Of a stretch of 64,000 bases of DNA, positions 57,430-64,000 are shown one piece after another (the stretch's first letter is position 1; each line of letters starts with the position of its first letter). The notes beneath the pieces are model-generated. The model saw nothing but the letters and a program-made list of their open reading frames with translations, ran no database searches and was not told the DNA's origin. The position numbers were made by a program, and so were the translations under genes. Where the stretch lies: the NCBI RefSeq assembly GCF_014199935.1, contig NZ_JACHOP010000025.1:16450-80449 (forward strand), in the 5' to 3' direction. The stretch is from Methylorubrum rhodinum (GTDB lineage Bacteria > Pseudomonadota > Alphaproteobacteria > Rhizobiales > Beijerinckiaceae).

Positions 57430-57672
57430 TCAGGCCGCCGCGTCCGCCTCGCAGGCATCGACGCGGACGGAACCGTCCGCGGTCAGCGAGCAGATCACTT
57501 CGGTGCCGTCGTCCAGCGCGAAGGCATGGAACAGCCGCCGCTCCAGTTCTTCCAGGCCTTCGCCGGGCAGTTCCGCGATCTCGTCGCGGGTCCGCTCTTC
57601 GAGGTCCGGCAGAACACCGCGGCTCTCACCGAGTTCCTGTGCGGATTTCGTCAGGATCACATCGAAAGACAT
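57430..57672 (-). CDS. Small acidic hypothetical protein (80 aa)
   Basis: A soluble product with a helical acidic middle (LEERTRDEIAELPGEGLEEL) and a strand-rich end (GTEVICSLTADGSVRVDAC). AGGAGG lies 8 bases before the ATG, a perfect ribosome site. It lies 71 bp upstream of the small membrane protein gene on the same strand. Function unknown. Confidence 0.65.
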   Translation of the reverse strand: MSFDVILTKSAQELGESRGVLPDLEERTRDEIAELPGEGLEELERRLFHAFALDDGTEVICSLTADGSVRVDACEADAAA

Positions 57673-58042
57673 TGTCGCCTCCTTGCAACGACCTTGTCCG
57701 GAACCGCGGAAGACAGGCCGATCTTGCGACTTTTTTGGGGCAGGCCCGAACGGGCCTGCTTTCTTGGTTGGCCTCAGGCGCCGGCGGCCGCGTCCGCGGC
57801 CTTAGGCTTCTCGCTCCGCTAGACGGCCTCGGCCTGAGCCGAGGCCCGCTCCGCGGGGCGCTCTTCGCGCCCGGCTACACGGCGCTGCCGCTCATCCGAT
57901 CGGCTAGGGCGGTGCTGTCGTTCGAGCGTGCGGCTGTGACGCAGCCGCTTCACGGGACTTTTCGAAGCCTAAGGCGGCCGGCCCGTTCTACCTTCCCATC
58001 CCGGCCATTGGCGGTCGGACCCCGCCCGGAGGCCGACCCCGC
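57673..58042. other. 370-bp gene-free, hairpin-rich region
   Basis: No believable reading frame. It holds four strong hairpins in a row: GCAGGCCCG/CGGGCCTGC (57740-57759), GGCCGCG/CGCGGCC (57786-57801), GGCCTCGGC/GCCGAGGCC (57825-57846) and GCGGCTG/CAGCCGC (near 57930-57950). The first is followed by a T-rich run. This could be a structured RNA gene or a stack of terminators; not identified. Confidence 0.6.
57740..57765 (+). terminator. Strong intrinsic terminator without an obvious upstream gene
   Basis: GCAGGCCCG-AA-CGGGCCTGC followed by TTTCTT on the plus strand. The nearest plus-strand gene ends 700 bp upstream, so it may end a short untranslated transcript. Confidence 0.7.
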
Positions 58043-58261
58043 ATGAACCCGATCCTCGTCGTCGCCCTCGTCTGCGCCGCCACGGTGGAGGTGCCCGATT
58101 GCTCGCGCGAGACGGCGCTCGACATCATCGTCGGCCCCGCGCACACCCTGCAGGAATGCCTGATCCAGGGGCCGGTGCTCGCCGCCAGCGCCGGTCACAC
58201 GCCGAACGATACCAAGACCTACGTGAAGACACGCTGCGAGCAGCGGCGCAACGGGGGCTGA
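58043..58261 (+). CDS. Small exported Cys-containing protein (72 aa)
   Basis: A short signal-like N-terminus (NPILVVALVCAATVEV), then PDCSRETALDIIVGPAHTLQ, ECLIQGP and a C-terminal YVKTRCEQRR. Three cysteines in the mature part could give a disulfide. This layout is seen in widely distributed rhizobial small proteins of unknown role. GGAGG lies upstream. The next gene starts 2 bp after its stop. Confidence 0.72.
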   Translation: MNPILVVALVCAATVEVPDCSRETALDIIVGPAHTLQECLIQGPVLAASAGHTPNDTKTYVKTRCEQRRNGG

Positions 58262-58263
58262 CG

Positions 58264-58566
58264 ATGGCCGAGAACGAGGAGGGCGCGGTCGATCCGGCCC
58301 GCGCGGTGGAGATGCGGCTGCGGGCGCGCCTCGCCGTGGTCGAGCGGGCGGCGTGGTTCGGGCTCATAGCTGCGATGCGCGCCGACCCTGCGGGCACGGA
58401 AGCCGCCATCGAGTCCGAGCGCGCCCGCTGCCGCGAGGGCTTCGGGAGCGGCGCCTGGGCGAAGGACCTGACGGCCGCCGAGCGCGCGCTGCTCGGTTCT
58501 GAGGTCGATACCGGCCTCGCCGGCCTCGTCGAGGACGCGAAAGCCGAGATCGCGGACGACGCATAA
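58264..58566 (+). CDS. Small helical hypothetical protein (100 aa)
   Basis: Soluble, highly helical, acidic product (EEGAVDPARAVEMRLRARLA ... LTAAERALLGSEVDTGLAGL). The ATG is 2 bp after the upstream stop, so translation is likely coupled. Family not recognised. Confidence 0.62.
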   Translation: MAENEEGAVDPARAVEMRLRARLAVVERAAWFGLIAAMRADPAGTEAAIESERARCREGFGSGAWAKDLTAAERALLGSEVDTGLAGLVEDAKAEIADDA

Positions 58567-58708
58567 GCGTCAATTCAGCCCCCTCCCCGCGCCATCCTTT
58601 CGCCTTGCGGTCATGGCGGAACGAGTCCAGTGTCCCCCGCCGAAACGGCGCCGGCCGACGACCAGGGGCAACCCTCGCGCGGCGCCGCAGGAGCCGCGTC
58701 TGGTGATC

Positions 58709-60598
58709 ATGAACGGAACCACCGCCCGCCGGAGCGCCGCCGCGCTCGCCCTGATGCTCATGGGCACGGTCGCCGGCAGCCTGCCGGCCGCCGCGCTGCA
58801 ATCGCGGGAATCCTCGCCGATCTCCGAATACGAGCCGGCGGAATCGCTCGAAGGCAACTTCCTCTCCGCCTACATCGCCGGCGCCTCGAAGGACACGGCC
58901 GCCGCCGCGAGCTTCTACCGCGAGGCGGTGAAGGGCGACCCGCGCAACGCCGAGCTTCTGGAGCGGGCCTTCGTCTCGCTCCTGGCCGACGGCGCCATGA
59001 CCGACGCCTTCCGCGCCGCCGAGCGGCTGGCCACCCGCGAAGGCTCGAACGGTCTGGCGCAACTGGCGCTCGGCGTCCGCCAGCTCAAGGCCGGGCAGTA
59101 TGCGCCGGCCCGCCAGAGCTTCGCCCGCAGCGGCAAGGGCGCGGCGGCCGACCTCACTGCGACGCTCTTGACCGCCTGGGCCTATGCCGGCGCGGGTGAC
59201 GGCAAGCGCGCCAACGAGACGCTGAACCGCCTGCGCGGCGAACGCTACTTCAACGTTTTTCGCGATTACCATGCCGGCTTGATCGCCGCGCTGGTTGGCG
59301 ACAAAGCCGAGGCCGAGCGCAAGCTGAAGGCGGCGTTCGAGGCCGACCACAACACGCTGCGCATCGTCGATGCCTATGCCCGGTTCGCCGCCGGGATCGG
59401 CCGCACCGATCTGGCCATCGACGCCTACAGCCAGTTCGAGAAGACGATGCCGCGCCACCCGATGGTGGCCGACGCCCTCGACAAGCTGAAGGCCGGCAAG
59501 CCGCTGCCGCCGCTGATCGCCTCGGCCCAGGAGGGCGCGGCGGAAGTGCTCTACGGGCTCGGCTCCGCCGGCTCGACGCAGGGCGACGAGCTTCCGGCGG
59601 TGGTCTATCTCCGGCTCGCCCTCTACCTCGCCCCCGAGCACGCGGTGGCGCGGCTGACGCTCGCCGACACCCTCGACCGGATGAAGCAGACCGAGCGCTC
59701 GAACGAGGCTTACGCCCAGATCCCGGCGAGTTCCCCGCTCAAGCTCAACGCCGACATCCAGATCGGCCTCAACCTCGAGCAGATGGGCCGCGGCGACGAG
59801 GCTTTGGAGCACCTCAACGGCGTGCTCAAGGCCAACCCCGACAACATCGACGTCATCTCTGCGCTCGGCAACGTGCAGCGCTCGCGCAAGAAATTCGCCG
59901 AGGCGACCGAGACCTACACCCGCGCGATCAAGCTGATCCCGGCGGGGAGCGAGGCCAACCACTGGACGCTCTACTACTTCCGCGGCACCGCCTACGAGCG
60001 CGCCGGCAAGTGGAACGAGGCCGAGGCCGACCTCAAGAAGGCCCTGACCCTGCTGCCGCCGACCCAGCCGAACGCCAAGGCGCAGGTGCTCAACTACCTC
60101 GCCTATTCCTGGGTCGATCGGAACATGAACATCGACGAGAGCTTCAAGATGCTGAAGCAGGCCGTCGATCTCTCCCCCCGCGACGGCATGATCATCGACA
60201 GCTTGGGCTGGGCCTATTTCCGCCTCGGCCGCTGGGACGACGCGGTGCGCGAGTTGGAGAAGGCGGTCGAGCTGAAGCCCGGCGACCCGACCATCAACGA
60301 CCATCTCGGCGACGCCTACTGGCGCACCGGCCGGCGGCTGGAGGGCAAGTTCCAGTGGCAGCACGCCAAGGACCTGAACCCCGAGCCCGACGATCTGGAA
60401 AAGATCAACGCCAAGCTGAAGGACGGCCTGCCCGAGCCGGACAAGCCGACCGCCACCGCCGAGAACCCGCCCGCCCCGGCCGAGCCGGTCCCCGCCCCCG
60501 TGGCGGCGCCGCACAACCCGCAGAACCCGGAACTGCCCAAGGGCGCTCCGGCGCCGGGCGACGCGCCGGGCTCCGCCGACAAGAAGCCGGGCGGCTAG
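58709..60598 (+). CDS. Exported tetratricopeptide-repeat protein
   Basis: A 629-residue product with a signal peptide (RRSAAALALMLMGTVAGSLP, cleaved near AAALQ) and at least eight TPR-like helix pairs; clearest units are EALEHLNGVLKANPDNIDVI, AEATETYTRAIKLIP, NEAEADLKKALTLLPP and DDAVRELEKAVELKPGDPTI. The tail (about 565-629) is Pro/Ala-rich. Such proteins act as periplasmic or lipoprotein-like scaffolds. The start is uncertain: GTG 58703 has AGGAG at better spacing, and an ATG at 58613 is also in frame. Confidence 0.85.
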   Translation: MNGTTARRSAAALALMLMGTVAGSLPAAALQSRESSPISEYEPAESLEGNFLSAYIAGASKDTAAAASFYREAVKGDPRNAELLERAFVSLLADGAMTDAFRAAERLATREGSNGLAQLALGVRQLKAGQYAPARQSFARSGKGAAADLTATLLTAWAYAGAGDGKRANETLNRLRGERYFNVFRDYHAGLIAALVGDKAEAERKLKAAFEADHNTLRIVDAYARFAAGIGRTDLAIDAYSQFEKTMPRHPMVADALDKLKAGKPLPPLIASAQEGAAEVLYGLGSAGSTQGDELPAVVYLRLALYLAPEHAVARLTLADTLDRMKQTERSNEAYAQIPASSPLKLNADIQIGLNLEQMGRGDEALEHLNGVLKANPDNIDVISALGNVQRSRKKFAEATETYTRAIKLIPAGSEANHWTLYYFRGTAYERAGKWNEAEADLKKALTLLPPTQPNAKAQVLNYLAYSWVDRNMNIDESFKMLKQAVDLSPRDGMIIDSLGWAYFRLGRWDDAVRELEKAVELKPGDPTINDHLGDAYWRTGRRLEGKFQWQHAKDLNPEPDDLEKINAKLKDGLPEPDKPTATAENPPAPAEPVPAPVAAPHNPQNPELPKGAPAPGDAPGSADKKPGG

Positions 60599-60603
60599 AG
60601 GGT

Positions 60604-60648
60604 CGCTTTTTCCAAAAGCCGGAATCCACCTTTCGGGACGATGCTCTG
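60604..60648. repeat. Dispersed inverted repeat, family A, copy 5
   Basis: TCGCTTTTTCCAAAAGCCGG ... CCACCTTTCGGGACGATGCTCT, the same orientation as copy 1. It lies directly after the TPR gene. Confidence 0.75.
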
Positions 60649-60719
60649 GCGGTTTCTTCGGCACTCATCCGCGACGGGGCGATCCTCGCGCGGATTTCGG
60701 TATCTTAGCCCTTACCAAA

Positions 60720-60831
60720 GCCCTCATCCTGAAATGCCGCAAGGCAGTCTCGAAGGAGGGATCCGGGGATCGCGCGACGGCTGGAGCCCTCCTCCGAGGC
60801 CTCCGCTTCGCGGTACCTCGGGACGAAGGGG
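60720..60831. repeat. Long inverted repeat, family D (single copy here)
   Basis: Left arm from CCCTCATCCTGAAATGCC to TCGAAGGAGGG (60721-60760); right arm from CCCTCCTCCGAGGCCTCC to CGGGACGAAGGG (60787-60830). Imperfect inverted repeat with a 26-base centre. This motif type is common between genes of related alphaproteobacteria. It lies between the convergent TPR and barrel genes. Confidence 0.7.
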
Positions 60832-60861
60832 TTCGATTGGGGAATATGGTCGAATCGGCCC

Positions 60862-61755
60862 TCAGAAATGCGTGCCGATCCTGAGCCGCACCTGATGGCG
60901 GTCGAAGTTCGTCAGGTCGCGGTCCTCGCCCGCCCTCGCCTCGCTGCCCGAGACCTGCGTCCCCCAGGTGAACGACATCCAGGTCTCCTCCGTCAGTTCC
61001 TTGTAGAGCGTCGGTCCGAGATAGACCGCCTGCCCGGCGAAGCGATCGAGCCCGAGGCCGGAATAGGCGCGCAGGTAGCGAGCTTCCAGCCCGAGGAAGA
61101 AGCCCGGCCCGAAACGCTTGGCCACCGCGCCCGAGACCTCAAGGTTCGAGGCCTGCTGGTCGCCCGCGATCCCGTCGAGCCGTGAGCGGCCGAGGGCGTA
61201 GACGAGGTTGAGGCCGGCCACGAGCTCGCCCGGCACGATCTCCCGGTCCATCAGCAGTCCCGCCTCCACCGAGACGCCGCGGGCACCGAGCCCCGTCGCC
61301 GCGTCGAGCCGGCTCGCGCCGACCACGGTGTTGAGGGTCAGCCCGAACGGCGCCTCCTCGCGGGTGAAGATTCGCGCCCGCGTCTCGATGAAGCCGCCCG
61401 CCAACGCGGCCACCTCGCGGTCGTCGAGGCCCGGCACGCCGCGCAGAGTGTAGCCCGCGAAAGCCAGCCCCGGCGCGAGGCGGAAACGGTCGCTCAGCGG
61501 CACTTTCAGCACCAGGGCGGAATCCACCGCGCGGAACGCGCCGCCGCGCTTGCCGAGCCGCGCCGTCGTCTCGGATTCGAGTTCCTTCTCCGGCGGCGCG
61601 CCGATGTCGGAGCCCTCGGTGAAGCCGAACAGGTGCTCGGTGTCGACGCCGTGGTCCGATGCCAGGGCCGGGGCGGACAGCAGTACGGCGGCGAGCAGCG
61701 GTGCGAACCGGGAGAGGAGGCGCTTCAAGGCAGGCTCACATCGATCAATATGCAT
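60862..61755 (-). CDS. Outer-membrane beta-barrel-like protein
   Basis: A 297-residue product with a signal peptide (LLSRFAPLLAAVLLSAPALA, cleaved before SDHG), then many alternating amphipathic strands (RFRLAPGLAFAGYTLRG, FGLTLNTVVGASRL, FFLGLEARYLRAYSGLGL, LTNFDRHQVRLRIGTHF) and a terminal Phe, as expected for an outer-membrane barrel. Function unknown. The ATG at 61755 leaves almost no 5' leader after the predicted promoter; a TTG at 61728 gives a cleaner signal peptide beginning KRLLSRF and may be the real start. Confidence 0.75.
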   Translation of the reverse strand: MHIDRCEPALKRLLSRFAPLLAAVLLSAPALASDHGVDTEHLFGFTEGSDIGAPPEKELESETTARLGKRGGAFRAVDSALVLKVPLSDRFRLAPGLAFAGYTLRGVPGLDDREVAALAGGFIETRARIFTREEAPFGLTLNTVVGASRLDAATGLGARGVSVEAGLLMDREIVPGELVAGLNLVYALGRSRLDGIAGDQQASNLEVSGAVAKRFGPGFFLGLEARYLRAYSGLGLDRFAGQAVYLGPTLYKELTEETWMSFTWGTQVSGSEARAGEDRDLTNFDRHQVRLRIGTHF

Positions 61756-61767
61756 GATGCTATACCT

Positions 61768-61795
61768 GATAGATTAAGCGCAAACGTACAGTCAA
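61768..61795 (-). promoter_or_regulatory. Promoter of the barrel-protein gene
   Basis: Minus-strand TTGACT (61795-61790) and CTATCA (61773-61768), 16 bp apart, resembling the groESL promoter at 20163-20190. Transcription should start near 61761. Confidence 0.6.
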
Positions 61796-61940
61796 GGCTG
61801 AACGACATGATCGCCAACCCTCCCCCGCGGCACCGGACAAGCGACGGGGCTCGACGGGGAGCCGAGGCTGCTACGCAAAAGGTCGTCTTCGGGCGTCCTC
61901 TCCCCATATCCGGACGCGACGCAGCTACGGAGAACGCTCG

Positions 61941-62954
61941 ATGCGCGCCTACGAGATGTCCGCCGCCAAGGGGCTCGACAGTTGGAGTCTCGCCGAGCGC
62001 CAAAAGCCCGAGCCGGGGCGCGGTCAGGTGCTGGTGCGGATGCGCGCCGCCGCGCTCAACTATCGCGATCTGCTGATCGCGCAGAACCGATACCCCTTCG
62101 CGGTCAATCTCGACCGGCTGATCCCGGTCTCGGACGGAGCCGGCGAGGTCGTCGCCGTCGGCGAGGGCGTGCGGCGGTTCGAGGGCGGCGCGCGGGTCGC
62201 CGGCATCTTCTCGCAGAGCTGGCTCGGCGGCGCGCAGGTGGACGACATGTGGCACACTGCGCTCGGCGGCGCGATCGACGGGGTGCTCGCCGAATATCAG
62301 GTGTTCGACGCCGATGGTCTCGTGCGCCTGCCCGATCACTTGAGCTTCGAGGAAGGCGCCACCCTCCCCTGCGCCGCCGTGACGGCCTGGAATTCGTTGT
62401 ACGGCTGCAAGCCGCTCAAGGCCGGCGAGACCGTGCTGGCGCTCGGCACCGGCGGCGTCTCGGTGTTTGCGATCCAGTTCGCCAAGGCCGCGGGCGCGCG
62501 GGTGATCGCGACCTCGTCCAGCGACGCCAAGCTGGAGCGGGCCAAGGCGCTCGGTGCCCACGAGACCGTCAACTACCGCAGCCACCCGGACTGGGAGCGC
62601 GAGGTGCGCCGCCTGACCGACGGCGCAGGCGTCGATCACGTCGTCGAGGTCGGCGGCACCGGCACGCTGCCGCGCTCCATCGCATCGACCAGGCCCGGCG
62701 GCCATATCGGGCTGATCGGCCTGCTCGCGCAGGGTGAGGCGATCGATCCGCTGGCGATTCTCGGCGCGAGCTGCCTCGTGCGCGGCGTCGCGGTCGGCTC
62801 GCGGGAGATGTTCGAGGACATGAACCGCGTGATCGCGCTGCACGGGATCGAGCCGGTGATCGACAAGTCCTTCGCCTTCGATCAGGCGCCGGCCGCGCTG
62901 GCGGCGCTTGCCGAGGCGAGCCATGTCGGCAAGATCGTGGTCCGGATCGATTAA
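61941..62954 (+). CDS. Zinc-type MDR alcohol dehydrogenase / quinone oxidoreductase
   Basis: NAD(P)H-dependent medium-chain dehydrogenase/reductase. The 337-residue product has the GroES-like N-domain (VLVRMRAAALNYRDLLIAQN, IPVSDGAGEVVAVGEGV) and the cofactor domain with LALGTGGVSVFAIQFAKAAG and SSSDAKLERAKALGAHETVN. The usual catalytic zinc Cys is not obvious, so it leans to the quinone oxidoreductase side. The substrate is unknown. Its TAA overlaps the trmJ stop in a shared TTAA (62951-62954). Confidence 0.87.
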   Translation: MRAYEMSAAKGLDSWSLAERQKPEPGRGQVLVRMRAAALNYRDLLIAQNRYPFAVNLDRLIPVSDGAGEVVAVGEGVRRFEGGARVAGIFSQSWLGGAQVDDMWHTALGGAIDGVLAEYQVFDADGLVRLPDHLSFEEGATLPCAAVTAWNSLYGCKPLKAGETVLALGTGGVSVFAIQFAKAAGARVIATSSSDAKLERAKALGAHETVNYRSHPDWEREVRRLTDGAGVDHVVEVGGTGTLPRSIASTRPGGHIGLIGLLAQGEAIDPLAILGASCLVRGVAVGSREMFEDMNRVIALHGIEPVIDKSFAFDQAPAALAALAEASHVGKIVVRID

Positions 62955-63688
62955 TCGGTCTCGCCGCGGGGCCTGAGCGCCCGCAGGGCCCCGCGAAACG
63001 TCCGCACGTCCTGCTCGGTCAGGCTCATGCGGTGGAGCATGTCGCGCATGTTGCGGGCGATGATCTCGCGCTTTTCCGGCGGGTAGAACCCGGCCCGCTC
63101 CAGCGTCGCCTCAAGGCTCGCGAACAGCGACAGCATCGCCTCCCGCGTCGCGGGGGGCGAGAGCATCTCACCGGAGAACCGCAGGGTGGCCAAGCCCGCG
63201 GCGCGGCGCCACTCGTAGCCCATCAGCAGCACGGCTTGCGCAAGGTTGAGCGAGGGGAATTCTTCCGTCACCGGGAAGGTCACGATGGCATCGGCCAGCG
63301 ACACCTCGTCGTTCGTGAGCCCGACCCGCTCGCGCCCGAACATCAGCCCGATCCGCTCGCCGCCCCCGATCCGCCCGGCGACCTCCGCCATCGCCGGCTC
63401 AGGCGCGAAGACGCGCTTCATCTGCCCGCGCTCGCGCGCCGTGGTGGCGAACACGGCGTGCAGGTCGGCAATCGCCTCGGGGAGCGTGGCGTAAACCTTG
63501 GCACCATCGAGCACGTGCGTGGCGCCGGAGGCCGCCTCGCGCACGCCCTTCTTCGGCCAGCCGTTCTTGGGCGCCACCAGCCGCAGTTCGGACAGGCCGA
63601 AATTCGCCATGGCGCGGGCGGTCATGCCGATGTTCTCGGCGAGTTGCGGCTCGACCAGGATGACGATGGGGGCGGTCATGGGGATCAT
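62951..63688 (-). CDS. trmJ: tRNA (cytidine/uridine-2'-O-)-methyltransferase TrmJ
   Basis: SPOUT-class enzyme methylating the ribose at tRNA position 32. The 245-residue product has VILVEPQLAENIGMTARAMA with NFG, IGLMFGRERVGLTNDEVSLA and PVTEEFPSLNLAQAVLLMGY, the three SPOUT motifs that form the knot. The start could be 63688 or 63679; a longer form from 63793 runs into a non-conserved leader. Convergent with the quinone oxidoreductase gene, sharing its stop. Confidence 0.92.
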   Translation of the reverse strand: MIPMTAPIVILVEPQLAENIGMTARAMANFGLSELRLVAPKNGWPKKGVREAASGATHVLDGAKVYATLPEAIADLHAVFATTARERGQMKRVFAPEPAMAEVAGRIGGGERIGLMFGRERVGLTNDEVSLADAIVTFPVTEEFPSLNLAQAVLLMGYEWRRAAGLATLRFSGEMLSPPATREAMLSLFASLEATLERAGFYPPEKREIIARNMRDMLHRMSLTEQDVRTFRGALRALRPRGETD

Positions 63689-63788
63689 CGGCGCGTCGGG
63701 TTCGGGGGCGATTGCGCGCGTGATGTCATCAATTTGTGGCGAGGGCCATGCCGCTCGTTCCGTCACGGAACCCGTTGACACGGACACC

Positions 63789-63898
63789 ATCATTCCGGGG
63801 CGCCGCAGGCGAACCCGGAGTCCACCCGCGATGCGCGGCTCAGCGAAACGTCACGTTCAGTCGTGGATTCCGGGTTTCGCTGCGCGGCCCCGGAATTG
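63789..63898. repeat. Dispersed inverted repeat, family B, copy 3
   Basis: ATCATTCCGGGGCGCCGCAG (left) and GCTGCGCGGCCCCGGAATT (right) with inner GAACCCGGAGTCCA and TGGATTCCGGGTTTC arms. Related to 13187-13327 and 37740-37861. Confidence 0.82.
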
Positions 63899-63944
63899 TC
63901 TGTTTGGGCTCTGCTAGAAAGAGGCTGTCCCGCAGCCGCGGGGT

Positions 63945-63974
63945 GCCTGGTCCGGGTGGCCACCCGGACCAGGC
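63945..63974. repeat. Perfect 30-bp palindrome
   Basis: GCCTGGTCCGGGTGG followed directly by its exact reverse complement, with no spacer. It lies near the right edge downstream of repeat B3, with no gene recognised from 63794 to 64000. Confidence 0.95.
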
Positions 63975-64000
63975 GCGGGGCGCCGACCGTCCCGGAATGG

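Noticed and set aside
57781..57960. Minus-strand open stretch interrupted by one TAG, possible decayed gene
   Set aside because: Low-complexity Arg/Ala/Glu composition typical of shadow frames and overlapped by hairpins; no recognisable domain.

Overview
The window is 64 kb of GC-rich, densely coding chromosome from an alphaproteobacterium, most likely Methylobacterium/Methylorubrum (order Hyphomicrobiales). I infer this from the FlaF/FlbT flagellin regulators, a CIRCE-controlled groESL operon, a lone large-subunit methylmalonyl-CoA mutase, the ftsE-ftsX-ydcF-hpt neighbourhood, and several dispersed GC-rich inverted repeats. No tRNA, rRNA, CRISPR array, insertion sequence or prophage was recognised. 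Gene calls rest on reading the translated frames and family motifs; no database search was possible.

Layout. Positions 1-6410 hold a flagellar block: fliI (5' end outside the window), flgE, flgK, flgL, flaF, flbT, flgD and fliQ. A large membrane GGDEF-EAL c-di-GMP enzyme follows on the minus strand (6903-9755). Positions 9954-12681 carry a cupredoxin, a MauG/CcpA-type diheme peroxidase and a polytopic membrane protein. Next come rsmB, an SDHAF4-like assembly factor, a Pit phosphate transporter and a ZntB-like transporter (13337-17775). groEL and groES (18031-20054) have a promoter, CIRCE operator and terminator. A CorA transporter and a methyltransferase/glycosyltransferase/flippase set run to 25003.

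Positions 25147-36127 mix central metabolism (glcE, glpD, manC, mcmA) with small membrane proteins and two AT-rich islets. Positions 36554-50920 are mostly envelope, proteolysis and division genes: an HtrA protease, a DnaJ-domain membrane protein, a SPOR-tailed D,D-carboxypeptidase, clpS-clpA, ydcF, ftsX-ftsE, a zinc-ribbon protein, hpt, a CpdR-like regulator, tspO and metC. Positions 51012-64000 hold a small single-TM protein gene with a LexA-type box, parE, an AT-rich HEPN-like gene, a flavin monooxygenase, several small conserved-looking proteins, a TPR protein, an outer-membrane barrel protein, a quinone oxidoreductase and trmJ.

The most interesting items are: the 62-residue single-TM protein behind a GAAC-N7-GAAC box, which could be an SOS-induced division inhibitor; the AT-rich HEPN (ApeA-like) gene next to parE; a hairpin-rich gap at 57740-57955 that contains a strong intrinsic terminator with no gene in front of it; four families of dispersed inverted repeats, one of which abuts the start of fliQ; the cupredoxin/diheme peroxidase block; and a perfect 30-bp palindrome near the right edge.
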